Assembly (NCBI GenBank): GCA_027625125.1
Contig: JAQBXG010000037.1
Coordinates: forward strand, 1 to 11,552
Source of the DNA: Pseudomonadota bacterium
GTDB lineage: Bacteria > Pseudomonadota > Alphaproteobacteria > UBA2966 > CAIVPW01
Direction: 5' to 3'
DNA: 11,552 nucleotides
This document shows, in pieces, positions 1 through 5,896 of this stretch; the stretch's first letter is position 1; the number at the start of each line of letters is the position of its first letter. The notes under the pieces were generated by a model, which saw only the letters and a program-made list of their open reading frames with translations, had not been told where the DNA came from and did not search any database. The translations under genes were made by a program, and so were the position numbers.

Positions 1-108
1 GAGCCGATCCGGCCGCGCGATCCCGACCGCGTCGAAGCCGAGCGACAGCGCCCGGGCGCGCACGGCGGCGGCGGCGTCCGCCGGGGACAGCGCGGGCGCC
101 GCGCCCAC
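1..108 (-). CDS. queG: Epoxyqueuosine reductase QueG, N-terminal fragment (runs off the left edge)
   Basis: Only the first 36 codons are present. Reading leftwards from a GTG at 108-106, the frame is open to base 1 and contains ALSLGFDAVGIARPDRL, which resembles the conserved start of QueG proteins (an Arg/Ala-rich helix followed by LGFDAVG). QueG is a cobalamin- and iron-sulfur-dependent enzyme that reduces epoxyqueuosine to queuosine at the wobble base of certain tRNAs. The catalytic and cluster-binding parts lie outside the window. The start lies 3 bases after the stop of the GST gene and in the same frame. A GTG at 63-61 is a possible later start but would cut into the conserved helix. 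No clear Shine-Dalgarno precedes either, so translational coupling to GST is likely. A queG gene next to a GST gene near uppP is a familiar alphaproteobacterial arrangement, which supports the call. Confidence 0.68.
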   Translation of the reverse strand, partial: MGAAPALSPADAAAAVRARALSLGFDAVGIARPDRL

Positions 109-111
109 CGG

Positions 112-780
112 TCAGAAGTCCAGGTTGGCGTAGTGCCGGGGCGGCGCCAGGCCGGGGATCAGATCCGCCAGCAGCGGCCGGAAACTGGGCCGCGATTTGA
201 CCCGCGCGTACCAGTCCTTTGCGCCTGGGTGGTCCTTCCACGGCACGTCACCGAGATAATCGACGCAACTGATCTGCGCCGCGGCGGAAATGTCGGCCAG
301 GCTGAACTCCGCCCCGGCCAGCCAACGCCGCCGCTCGGACAGCCAGACGATGTAGTCGAGGTGGCCGCCGAGGTTGTAATGGCCGGCGCGAATGGCGTTC
401 GAGTCCGGCTGGCCCATCCCCATGAACCGCTTGTACAGCTTTTCCCCGACAAGGTTCGCCGTGACCTCGCGATAGAACTTGTCGTCGAACCAGGCGGCAA
501 GGCGGCGCACCTCGGCGCGCAACAGCGGGTCGGCGCCCATTAGCGAATCTCCCGCCGAAGTCTCGTCGAGGTATTCACAGATAGTCTGGGCGTCGGCCAG
601 CGGCACGCCGTCGGTTGTCACCAGCACCGGCACCGTGCCGGCCGGATTGAGAGCGAGAAACTCGCGGCGGCGCTCCCAGTCCTTTTCGACGACCAGATCG
701 AACGCGAGGCCTTTTTCTCCCAGCGTAATGCGGACCTTGCGGGAAAACGGCGACAGCCAGCCGTGGTACAGAGTGTGCAT
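112..780 (-). CDS. Glutathione S-transferase family protein
   Basis: A 222-residue protein with the two-domain layout of cytosolic GSTs, which conjugate or reduce substrates with glutathione. Residues 1-75 form the thioredoxin-like domain. It begins MHTLYHGWLSPFSRKVRI, with Ser10/Ser13 near the usual catalytic position, a GTVPVL segment holding the cis-proline (Pro51) of the glutathione site, and LADAQTICEYLDE (61-73), which replaces the common E-S motif that binds the gamma-glutamyl group. The rest is the helical C-terminal domain. The frame is open 20 codons further upstream, but I chose the ATG at 780-778 because GST homology begins exactly there. No strong Shine-Dalgarno is visible. The gene reads leftwards into queG with a 3-base gap, so the two probably form an operon. 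The natural substrate cannot be inferred; GSTs of this type are often left unnamed. Confidence 0.9.
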   Translation of the reverse strand: MHTLYHGWLSPFSRKVRITLGEKGLAFDLVVEKDWERRREFLALNPAGTVPVLVTTDGVPLADAQTICEYLDETSAGDSLMGADPLLRAEVRRLAAWFDDKFYREVTANLVGEKLYKRFMGMGQPDSNAIRAGHYNLGGHLDYIVWLSERRRWLAGAEFSLADISAAAQISCVDYLGDVPWKDHPGAKDWYARVKSRPSFRPLLADLIPGLAPPRHYANLDF

Positions 781-812
781 GTGCGCCGGTTGCCGGAGGG
801 GCCGCAGCGGCG

Positions 813-840
813 ATCGTAGCGTTTGCAACCGCCGAGGCAA
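813..840 (-). promoter_or_regulatory. Candidate sigma70 promoter for GST-queG
   Basis: Reading leftwards, TTGCCT (840-835) and TACGAT (818-813) are separated by 16 bases. Each matches the -35 or -10 consensus at four of six positions. Transcription would start near 806, about 26 bases before the GST start codon. This is a pattern match only. Confidence 0.38.
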
Positions 841-885
841 TAGGCGAAACTCCGCTGACCCGCCCGTTGTGCGCGGAGTAACCCC

Positions 886-1689
886 TTGTCAATGATTCAG
901 ATTCTGGTACTGGCCGCAGTCCAGGGCGTGACGGAATTCCTGCCGATTTCGTCACAGGCGCATCTGTTGCTGGTCGACGACTTCGCCGGATGGCCCGACG
1001 CCGGATTGCGGATTCGCGTCGCCGTGCATGTCGGCAGCCTGGGCGCGGTGCTGGTGTATTTCCGAAGCGACGTGTGGGCGGCGACCACCGGCTTGCTGCA
1101 TGTGCTGATGGGCCGCAACACCGAACGGGCGCGGCTGGCGATCCATTTGCTGGTGGCGTCGGTGCCGGTCATCGCCGCCGGGGCCGCCTTGGTTCTGGTG
1201 GGCATCGAGGACGCATTGACCAGCCCGAAACTCATCGCCTGGACGATGGTCGGATTCGGAATTGTCCTGTGGTTCGCCGACCGCGTCGGCATGACCGTGC
1301 GGCGCATCGAACACATGCGCGGCGGCGCCGCGATCGCGATCGGCCTGGCGCAGATTCTGGCCCTGGTGCCGGGCACCAGCCGCGCCGGCATCACGATGAC
1401 CGCCGCGCGGCTGTTGGGATACGAACGCACCGAGGCGTCTCGCTTTGCGATGCTGCTGGGGATTCCGGTCATCCTGGCCGCCGGCGGCTGGGACGCGGTT
1501 TCGATCTGGCGCGACGGTGATCTGCAATTGGGGCTGGATGCGGCGCTGGCCGCCGCCATCGCGTTCGCGACCGCCTGGGTCTCGGTCGCCGCCTTGATGG
1601 CGTGGCTTCGCCGGGCGACGTTCACGCCGTTTGTGCTGTATCGGGTGGTCGTCGGCGGTGGCCTGTTGTACGCGATCTATTTCACCTGA
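886..1689 (+). CDS. uppP: Undecaprenyl-diphosphate phosphatase (UppP/BacA)
   Basis: This polytopic inner-membrane enzyme removes a phosphate from undecaprenyl diphosphate, regenerating the lipid carrier for peptidoglycan and surface polysaccharide; overproduction usually gives bacitracin resistance. The 267-residue length is normal for the family. The (E/Q)xxxE motif is at Gln13-Glu17 in VQGVTEFLPISS, followed by the conserved His26. The second signature reads PGTSRAGIT (162-170) with the essential Arg166. The residues after ISS are Gln-Ala-His rather than the common Ser/Thr-Gly-His, and PGTSRAG replaces PGxSRSG. Several hydrophobic segments span the length. Start choice: GGAG at 875-878 lies 7 bases before a TTG at 886 and 13 before an ATG at 892, so TTG is favoured by spacing, although an ATG start would lose only two residues. 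The gene is divergent from GST, and its 3' end overlaps the convergent NDUFA9-like gene by 13 bases. Confidence 0.93.
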   Translation: MSMIQILVLAAVQGVTEFLPISSQAHLLLVDDFAGWPDAGLRIRVAVHVGSLGAVLVYFRSDVWAATTGLLHVLMGRNTERARLAIHLLVASVPVIAAGAALVLVGIEDALTSPKLIAWTMVGFGIVLWFADRVGMTVRRIEHMRGGAAIAIGLAQILALVPGTSRAGITMTAARLLGYERTEASRFAMLLGIPVILAAGGWDAVSIWRDGDLQLGLDAALAAAIAFATAWVSVAALMAWLRRATFTPFVLYRVVVGGGLLYAIYFT

Positions 1690-2630
1690 TTGGGCGCATC
1701 CGGGATTCGGAACCGCGCCAGCACGCCGGGCAGGACCGCCGCCAGCGGTGTCGCCGCCACACCCAGATCAGACAACCCGGCGGCGCCGGGGCCGGCGACA
1801 TTGTCGACCCGCAGCTGTCGCAACTGGTCGAACGTGATGTGCAACGCCCGCGGCAGCGGCAGCACCGCCGACGCGGCGGCGGCCAGCGCCGCCACCCAAC
1901 TCGGCAGCGGCAGCACGGTCCGCGAACGCCCCGTGTCCCGCAAGACAAGCTCGGCGATTTCCCGCAGCGTCCACACCTCGGGGCCGCCGAGTTCGAATGT
2001 GCGCCCGCGGGCATCATCGGATGCGACCGCCGCCGTCACGGCGGCGGCGACGTCGCCGACATAGATCGGCTGGACGCGCGTGGCGGCGGCGACGACCGGC
2101 AGCACGAATGGTTTGATGCGCGCAAGTTCGCCGAACCGGTTCAGAAACCCGTCTTCCGATCCGAAGACGATGCCGGGACGGAGAATCGTCGCGTCCGGGA
2201 ACGCGGCCCGGACCCGTTCTTCGCCCGCCGCCTTGCTGCGGCCATAGCGCGACGGCGCGGCCGGATCGGCGCCGAGGGCCGAGACATGCACTAACCAGCG
2301 CGCGCCGGCCATGGCCGCCGCCTGCGCCACCCGCGCGGCGCCTTCCGCATGAACGGCATTGAACCGCTGGCGGCCGCGCTCGGCGAGAATGCCGACCAGA
2401 TTGACCACCGCCGCCGCGCCCTGTACCGCCGACGCGACGCTTGCACCGTCGCGGATGTTGGCCTGGACCAGCTCGATCCGGCCGACGTTGCCCATCGGCC
2501 GCAGAAACATCGCCGCTTCGGGGTCGCGCACCGCGACCCGGACCGCGGCGCCGTTGGCCGCCAGCCGCTTCACCACATGGCGTCCGACAAAGCCGGAACC
2601 GCCGAATACCGTAACCAGGTCTTTGCCCAT
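1677..2630 (-). CDS. NDUFA9-like atypical short-chain dehydrogenase (complex I NDUFA9 subunit family)
   Basis: A 317-residue Rossmann-fold protein. VFGGSGFVGRHVV near the N terminus (8-20) carries the GGxGFxG nucleotide-binding loop. A Tyr129-x3-Lys133 pair (YGRSK) and Ser117 sit where extended SDRs keep their catalytic residues. ILRPGIVFG and IYVGDVA are typical of the NDUFA9/NmrA-like group, as is a C-terminal part ending in a GLSDLGV-type segment. The mitochondrial relative NDUFA9 is a nucleotide-binding accessory subunit of complex I; the bacterial proteins are named by similarity, and membership of a respiratory complex here is unproven. I chose the ATG at 2630-2628 because GGGAGG (2642-2637 on this strand) lies about 6 bases upstream and the Rossmann fold begins straight after it. 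The frame is open 30 codons further, but those residues are arginine-rich filler. The gene is convergent with uppP, a neighbour pairing common in Alphaproteobacteria. Confidence 0.9.
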   Translation of the reverse strand: MGKDLVTVFGGSGFVGRHVVKRLAANGAAVRVAVRDPEAAMFLRPMGNVGRIELVQANIRDGASVASAVQGAAAVVNLVGILAERGRQRFNAVHAEGAARVAQAAAMAGARWLVHVSALGADPAAPSRYGRSKAAGEERVRAAFPDATILRPGIVFGSEDGFLNRFGELARIKPFVLPVVAAATRVQPIYVGDVAAAVTAAVASDDARGRTFELGGPEVWTLREIAELVLRDTGRSRTVLPLPSWVAALAAAASAVLPLPRALHITFDQLRQLRVDNVAGPGAAGLSDLGVAATPLAAVLPGVLARFRIPDAPNQVK

Positions 2631-2661
2631 CGAGCGCCTCCCGCGCGCACACGCCGCGCAC

Positions 2662-2689
2662 AGTCTAGCGGCCGGAGTCCGGCGGACAA
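2662..2689 (-). promoter_or_regulatory. Candidate sigma70 promoter for the NDUFA9-like gene, with an internal palindrome
   Basis: Reading leftwards, TTGTCC (2689-2684) and TAGACT (2667-2662) are 16 bases apart. The start of transcription would be near 2655, about 25 bases before the start codon. The spacer contains the perfect 13-base inverted repeat GCCGGAgTCCGGC (2671-2683 on the plus strand), placed where a repressor or a MerR-type activator could act. No regulator can be named from this. Confidence 0.4.
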
Positions 2690-2713
2690 GTGGTCCGGGG
2701 CCGCCGGTGGCGG

Positions 2714-2742
2714 TTGACATCCGACCGTCGCGGCGGTACCCG
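2714..2742 (+). promoter_or_regulatory. Candidate promoter for tRNA-Leu (and perhaps rnd)
   Basis: A perfect TTGACA (-35) at 2714-2719 is followed, 17 bases later, by TACCCG (2737-2742), a poor -10 in which only the first two bases match. The predicted start of transcription near 2749 lies about 16 bases before the mature tRNA 5' end, which is sensible for a tRNA leader. The -35 and the position support it; the -10 does not. Confidence 0.45.
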
Positions 2743-2764
2743 GATGCCTCCGCGCGGAACCCGT

Positions 2765-2851
2765 GCCCAGGTGGCGGAATTGGCAGACGCGCTAGCTTCA
2801 GGTGCTAGTGGCCGCAAGGTCGTGGAAGTTCGAGTCTTCTCCTGGGCACCA
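2765..2851 (+). tRNA. tRNA-Leu (anticodon CAG), CCA encoded
   Basis: A class II tRNA of 87 nt including the encoded 3' CCA (2849-2851). The acceptor stem GCCCAGG (2765-2771) pairs perfectly with CCTGGGC (2841-2847), with discriminator A2848. The anticodon arm is CTAGC-TTCAGGT-GCTAG, giving anticodon CAG, which reads leucine CUG codons, very frequent in this GC-rich window. The long variable arm (TGGCCGCAAGGTCGT) is expected for leucine. The T-loop is TTCGAGT. Ribonuclease D begins 32 bases downstream with no convincing terminator between, so one transcript could carry both. Confidence 0.97.
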
Positions 2852-2883
2852 CCTCTTGCCGTCCGGCGGACCGGAGGAGCGCG

Positions 2884-3495
2884 ATGACCAACCATCTGCA
2901 CCGGGGCGACCTGCCGGAGGGCGTCAGCTTTGGCGACTCGGTCGCGATCGATACCGAGACAATGGGGCTGAACCCGCTGCGGGACCGGTTGTGCCTGGTG
3001 CAGCTTTCGGTCGGAGACGGTGACGCCCATCTGGTCCAGTTCGAGGCCGGCGAATATGCCGCGCCGCGTTTGCGCCAATTGTTGCTGGACGAAGGCGTGA
3101 CCAAAATCTTTCAGTACGCGCGATTCGACATCGCCGTGCTGCGCTATCACATGGGGGTGCTGACCACACCGGTGTGGTGCACCAAGATCGCGTCGAAACT
3201 GGCGCGCACCTATACCGACCGCCACGGCCTGCGTGAGCTGTGCAAGGACGTGCTGGGCGTCGACATCTCGAAACAGCAGCAGTCGTCGGACTGGGGCGCG
3301 GCCGAACTCACGCCCCAGCAACTGGACTATGCCGCCAACGACGTGCTGCATCTGCACCGGCTGCGCGATGCGCTGGAACAGATGCTGGTCCGCGAACACC
3401 GCTCCCACCTGGCCGCCGCCGCATTCGCGTTTCTGCCGATCCGGGCCGAGCTGGACCTGGCCGGGTGGCAGGACATGGACATCTTCGCCCACTGA
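2884..3495 (+). CDS. rnd: Ribonuclease D, short form (DEDDy 3'-5' exonuclease domain only)
   Basis: A 203-residue protein made almost wholly of the RNase D exonuclease domain, which trims the 3' ends of tRNA precursors and other small RNAs using two metal ions. The DEDDy residues are all visible: Asp23 and Glu25 in AIDTETMGL, Asp82 in FQYARFDIAVL, and Tyr149 with Asp153 in LDYAANDVLHL. E. coli RNase D is about 375 residues because it carries two HRDC domains after the nuclease; these are absent, as in many alphaproteobacterial short forms. The start is supported by GGAGGAG at 2873-2879, about 4 bases before the ATG. The gene follows a tRNA-Leu gene whose product is a plausible substrate and precedes the kdsD-lpt cluster. 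Confidence 0.92.
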   Translation: MTNHLHRGDLPEGVSFGDSVAIDTETMGLNPLRDRLCLVQLSVGDGDAHLVQFEAGEYAAPRLRQLLLDEGVTKIFQYARFDIAVLRYHMGVLTTPVWCTKIASKLARTYTDRHGLRELCKDVLGVDISKQQQSSDWGAAELTPQQLDYAANDVLHLHRLRDALEQMLVREHRSHLAAAAFAFLPIRAELDLAGWQDMDIFAH

Positions 3496-3526
3496 AGGTC
3501 CGCACCGGGCGTTCGCTGCCGGCCGA

Positions 3527-3555
3527 TTGCGTTTTGGCCCGTAACCGCGCATAAT
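3527..3555 (+). promoter_or_regulatory. Sigma70-type promoter for the kdsD-lptCAB-rpoN cluster
   Basis: TTGCGT (3527-3532) and CATAAT (3550-3555) are exactly 17 bases apart; CATAAT matches the -10 consensus at five of six positions. Transcription would start near 3561-3563 and leave a leader of about 168 nt before kdsD. It lies in the only sizeable gap upstream of a five-gene run with overlapping or nearly touching genes. Confidence 0.6.
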
Positions 3556-3557
3556 TC

Positions 3558-3569
3558 GCAGAATTCTGC
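3558..3569. promoter_or_regulatory. 12-bp perfect palindrome at the predicted +1 (possible operator)
   Basis: GCAGAATTCTGC is self-complementary over all 12 bases and covers the predicted start of transcription of the kdsD cluster. CGTTTTT follows at 3570-3576. As RNA it could form only a 4-bp stem with an AATT loop, too weak for a convincing terminator, so a protein-binding site is the better guess. Confidence 0.35.
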
Positions 3570-3618
3570 CGTTTTTGAGGCGGCGGCGACGCTGGGGCAC
3601 CGCGGCGCCGCGCCGCGC

Positions 3619-3729
3619 CGCACCGAAGCAGCACCGCACCGAAGCACGTCGCACCTACGCATCGCCGCACCTACGCATCGCCGCACCAGCCCGTCGCTGC
3701 GCCAACGCATCGCCGCAACAAGGATCGAC
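3619..3729 (+). repeat. Degenerate 16-bp tandem repeat in the kdsD leader
   Basis: Seven consecutive units fill the stretch up to the kdsD start codon, beginning at 3619, 3635, 3650, 3666, 3682, 3698 and 3714. All are 16 bases except the second (15). Units 3 and 4 are identical (CGCACCTACGCATCGC). Units 1 and 2 share their first 12 bases (CGCACCGAAGCA). Unit 5 keeps CGCACC and TCGC, unit 6 keeps ACGCATCGC, and unit 7 is a diverged copy (CGCAACAAGGATCGAC) that contains the AAGGA ribosome binding site. The period is not a multiple of three, so no frame gives a protein repeat. It is too short and spacer-free to be CRISPR. Confidence 0.75.
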
Positions 3730-4737
3730 ATGACCGCTCAACCCGCCGACGCGCCTGAGTCCGCCTCCGCGGTGCTGGAAGCGGCGCGGCGCGTGCTGCG
3801 GCTGGAGGCCGCCGCGATCGAGGCATTGTCGCACTCGCTGGGCGGCGAATTCGACCGCGCCGTGCATCTGCTGTACGCCGCCACCGGACGGGTAGTGGTC
3901 AGCGGCATGGGCAAATCCGGCCACGTGGCGCGGAAGATCGCCGCCACCTTTGCCTCTACCGGCACCCCGGCGCTGTTCGTGCATCCGGCCGAGGCGAGCC
4001 ACGGCGACCTCGGCATGATCGCCCCGGGCGACGCGGTGATGGTGCTGAGCAATTCCGGCGAGACGGCGGAAGTCGCCGACATGGTCAACTATTGCCGCCG
4101 CTTTTCGATTCCGCTGGTGGCGATCACCGGCCGCGCCGCCAGTACGCTGGGCCAGACCGCCGACCTGGTGCTGGTGCTTCCGGATGTGCCGGAAGCATGT
4201 CCGCTGGGACTGGCGCCGACGACATCGACGACCGCGACCCTGGCGTTGGGGGACGCGCTGGCGGTGGCGCTACTGGAGCTGCGGGGCTTTTCCAGCGAGC
4301 AGTTCCAGCAGTTGCATCCGGGCGGGCGGCTGGGACGCCGGCTGGTGCGGGTGCGCGATATCCAGCACGAGGGCGACGCGCTGCCGCTGGTGGCTGCGAC
4401 CGCGCCGATGACCGAGGCGTTGCTGGAAATCAGCGCCAAGAGTTTCGGCTGCGCCGGGGTGGTGGACGCCGCGGGACGGCTGGCGGGAATCATCACCGAC
4501 GGCGACCTGCGCCGCAATATGGACGACGGCTTGCTGGCGAGGACCGCCGCCGCCGTGATGACGCCGAACCCGAAAACGATCGCCGGCAATGCGCTGGCTT
4601 CGGAAGCGCTGGGGCGCATGACGACCGCCAAGATCACCAGCCTGTTCGTCGCCGAGGACGGCAGGCCGGTCGGTATCGTCCACCTGCATGACTGCTTGCG
4701 CGCCGGGGTCGATGTGGATGTCGGAGGCGGCGAGTGA
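3730..4737 (+). CDS. kdsD: D-arabinose 5-phosphate isomerase, KdsD/KpsF family
   Basis: This cytoplasmic enzyme interconverts ribulose 5-phosphate and arabinose 5-phosphate, the first step towards Kdo, the sugar joining lipid A to the LPS core. The 335 residues are in the normal range (E. coli KdsD is 328). The SIS domain occupies about 40-180, with VVSGMGKSGHVARK and LSNSGETAEV phosphate-binding segments. Residues matching the four catalytic positions of E. coli KdsD are present with a constant offset of three: Lys62, Glu114, Glu155 and His196 (LHPGG). Two CBS domains follow (about 215-270 and 275-332). The start is supported by AAGGA at 3720-3724, five bases upstream and inside the last unit of a 16-bp repeat. 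The stop overlaps the GTG start of lptC (GTGA). Position beside the lpt genes favours KdsD over the capsule paralogue KpsF or GutQ. Confidence 0.93.
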   Translation: MTAQPADAPESASAVLEAARRVLRLEAAAIEALSHSLGGEFDRAVHLLYAATGRVVVSGMGKSGHVARKIAATFASTGTPALFVHPAEASHGDLGMIAPGDAVMVLSNSGETAEVADMVNYCRRFSIPLVAITGRAASTLGQTADLVLVLPDVPEACPLGLAPTTSTTATLALGDALAVALLELRGFSSEQFQQLHPGGRLGRRLVRVRDIQHEGDALPLVAATAPMTEALLEISAKSFGCAGVVDAAGRLAGIITDGDLRRNMDDGLLARTAAAVMTPNPKTIAGNALASEALGRMTTAKITSLFVAEDGRPVGIVHLHDCLRAGVDVDVGGGE

Positions 4738-5372
4738 CCACCGCGGCGCGAATCGGCAAGGACGGCGAGACCGCCATCGCGTCGTTCAGCCGCCGCTATA
4801 GCCGGTTTGTCGGGCTGATGAAGCTGGTGCTGCCGGCATTCGCCCTGGGCCTGGTGGTGCTGATCGCCGCGTGGCCGGGGCGGTTCGGCGGCGGCGAGGG
4901 ATTTCGAATGAGCTTCGCCGATCTCGCCCCCGACCCCGACGGCGCGCTGGGTGTGGTGCGGGCGCGATTCGCCGGTACCGACGCGGGCGGGCGGCCATTT
5001 CTGATCACCGCCGATCGCGCGGTCCAGCAGACGGCGCGGTTCGACACCTTTTCGCTGGAGACACTGCAGGCCGACATGACGCTGGACAACGGCACCTGGG
5101 TGTCGGTGTCGGCGATCGGCGGGGTGTTCGACCGCGATGGGCGGCAGTTGCAGTTGGAGGGGCCCATCGATGTCTTTACCGATGCCGGCTACGAGTTCCA
5201 CGCTGCGGCGGCGGAGATCGATCTGGAGCGGGGGATCGTCGAGACAACCGCGCGCGTCCGGGGCCACGGCCCGCTGGGCGCGATCGAAGCCGGGGGCATG
5301 CGGTTTTCCGGCGACGGCGGGGTGATCTCCTTTTCGGGCGGCGTGCGCGTCGTCCTGAACGGTTCCCGATGA
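4734..5372 (+). CDS. lptC: LPS export protein LptC
   Basis: LptC is the single-pass inner-membrane protein that passes LPS from the LptBFG extractor to periplasmic LptA. The 212-residue product has a basic cytoplasmic start, one hydrophobic segment (about 30-47, within LMKLVLPAFALGLVVLIAAW), and a periplasmic part expected to form the OstA-like beta-jellyroll (about 75-205), with alternating strands such as GRPFLITADRAVQ and FHAAAAEIDLERGIVET. It is weakly conserved at sequence level, so the call rests partly on its place between kdsD and lptA. The start is a GTG overlapping the kdsD stop by 4 bases, and the stop overlaps the lptA ATG by 4 bases (ATGA), so translational coupling on both sides is likely. 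Confidence 0.88.
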   Translation: MTTAARIGKDGETAIASFSRRYSRFVGLMKLVLPAFALGLVVLIAAWPGRFGGGEGFRMSFADLAPDPDGALGVVRARFAGTDAGGRPFLITADRAVQQTARFDTFSLETLQADMTLDNGTWVSVSAIGGVFDRDGRQLQLEGPIDVFTDAGYEFHAAAAEIDLERGIVETTARVRGHGPLGAIEAGGMRFSGDGGVISFSGGVRVVLNGSR

Positions 5373-5881
5373 AGCCGCGCACCGGGCGCTGGTGCGCCGC
5401 CGCGATCATGGTGCTGCAAATCGCCTGGGCCCAAGGCGTAACCGCCCAGGACGCCGGCCTGCCGATTGAAATCACCGCCGAAGCCTTTGAGGTGCAACAG
5501 GACAACGGCATCGCCCGGTTTACCGGCAATGTCCGGGCCGTGCAGGGAGACTTGATCCTGTCCGCCGACAGCGTCGTCGTGACCTATGCCCCCGGCGCCG
5601 ACGCCATCCGCGCCATCGAGGCCGCCGGGAATGTCTTTGTTTCGACCGCGGCCGAGACAGCCCAGGGGGACGCCGGCACCTATGACGTCGAGCATGGTAT
5701 CATTACGTTAACCGGTGCCGTGGTACTGACCCGGGGTGAAAATGTGGTGCGCGGCAATCGATTGGTGCTGAACCTGGCGACCGGCCTTTCCCGCGTCGAA
5801 GCGGGCGAAGGCGGAGACGGAGGCCGGGTTCGGGGGCTGTTTGTCCCCAACGATGCCGCAGCAGGAGGCGCCGGACGCTGA
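5369..5881 (+). CDS. lptA: LPS transport periplasmic protein LptA
   Basis: LptA units polymerise into the periplasmic bridge along which LPS moves from LptC to outer-membrane LptD. The 170-residue precursor starts with a Sec signal peptide: basic residues 2-7, a hydrophobic core from about 9 to 20, and a likely cut after VTA at residue 26. The mature part carries the OstA/LptA-like N domain, with the family pattern ITAEAFEVQQDNGIARFTGN and later YDVEHGIITLTGAVVLTRGE. The open frame extends far upstream inside lptC, but the ATG at 5369 is chosen because it overlaps the lptC stop (ATGA) and gives a proper signal peptide. lptB follows after 15 bases. Confidence 0.9.
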   Translation: MKPRTGRWCAAAIMVLQIAWAQGVTAQDAGLPIEITAEAFEVQQDNGIARFTGNVRAVQGDLILSADSVVVTYAPGADAIRAIEAAGNVFVSTAAETAQGDAGTYDVEHGIITLTGAVVLTRGENVVRGNRLVLNLATGLSRVEAGEGGDGGRVRGLFVPNDAAAGGAGR

Positions 5882-5896
5882 TCCGGCCGGAAAGCA

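Noticed and set aside
2690..2887. Open frame of 65 codons reading through the tRNA-Leu gene
   Set aside because: Its middle is the translation of the tRNA itself, a well-known source of false protein annotations.
3558..3576. Rho-independent terminator of rnd (palindrome followed by CGTTTTT)
   Set aside because: The RNA stem would be only 4 bp with an AATT loop, and it sits downstream of a good promoter where a terminator would silence the cluster.
2665..3654. Minus-strand open frame of 329 codons across the tRNA, rnd and the leader of kdsD
   Set aside because: It runs antisense to a clear tRNA and to rnd, and shows no domain.
3619..3729. CRISPR array
   Set aside because: Units are 16 bases, directly abutting and degenerate; there are no unique spacers and no cas genes nearby.
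3327..3731. Arginine- and cysteine-rich minus-strand frame over the 16-bp repeats
   Set aside because: The apparent motif repeats come from the DNA repeat, whose 16-base period breaks the reading frame from unit to unit; there is no sensible start or ribosome binding site.
4089..5267. Long minus-strand open frame of 392 codons opposite kdsD and lptC
   Set aside because: It is the antisense shadow of two well-supported genes; the protein is low-complexity and resembles no family I know. High GC makes long antisense frames common.
4871..5368. Long N-terminal extension of LptA suggested by the open frame
   Set aside because: These 166 codons are the lptC gene in another frame; the true start at 5369 gives a signal peptide and an ATGA overlap.
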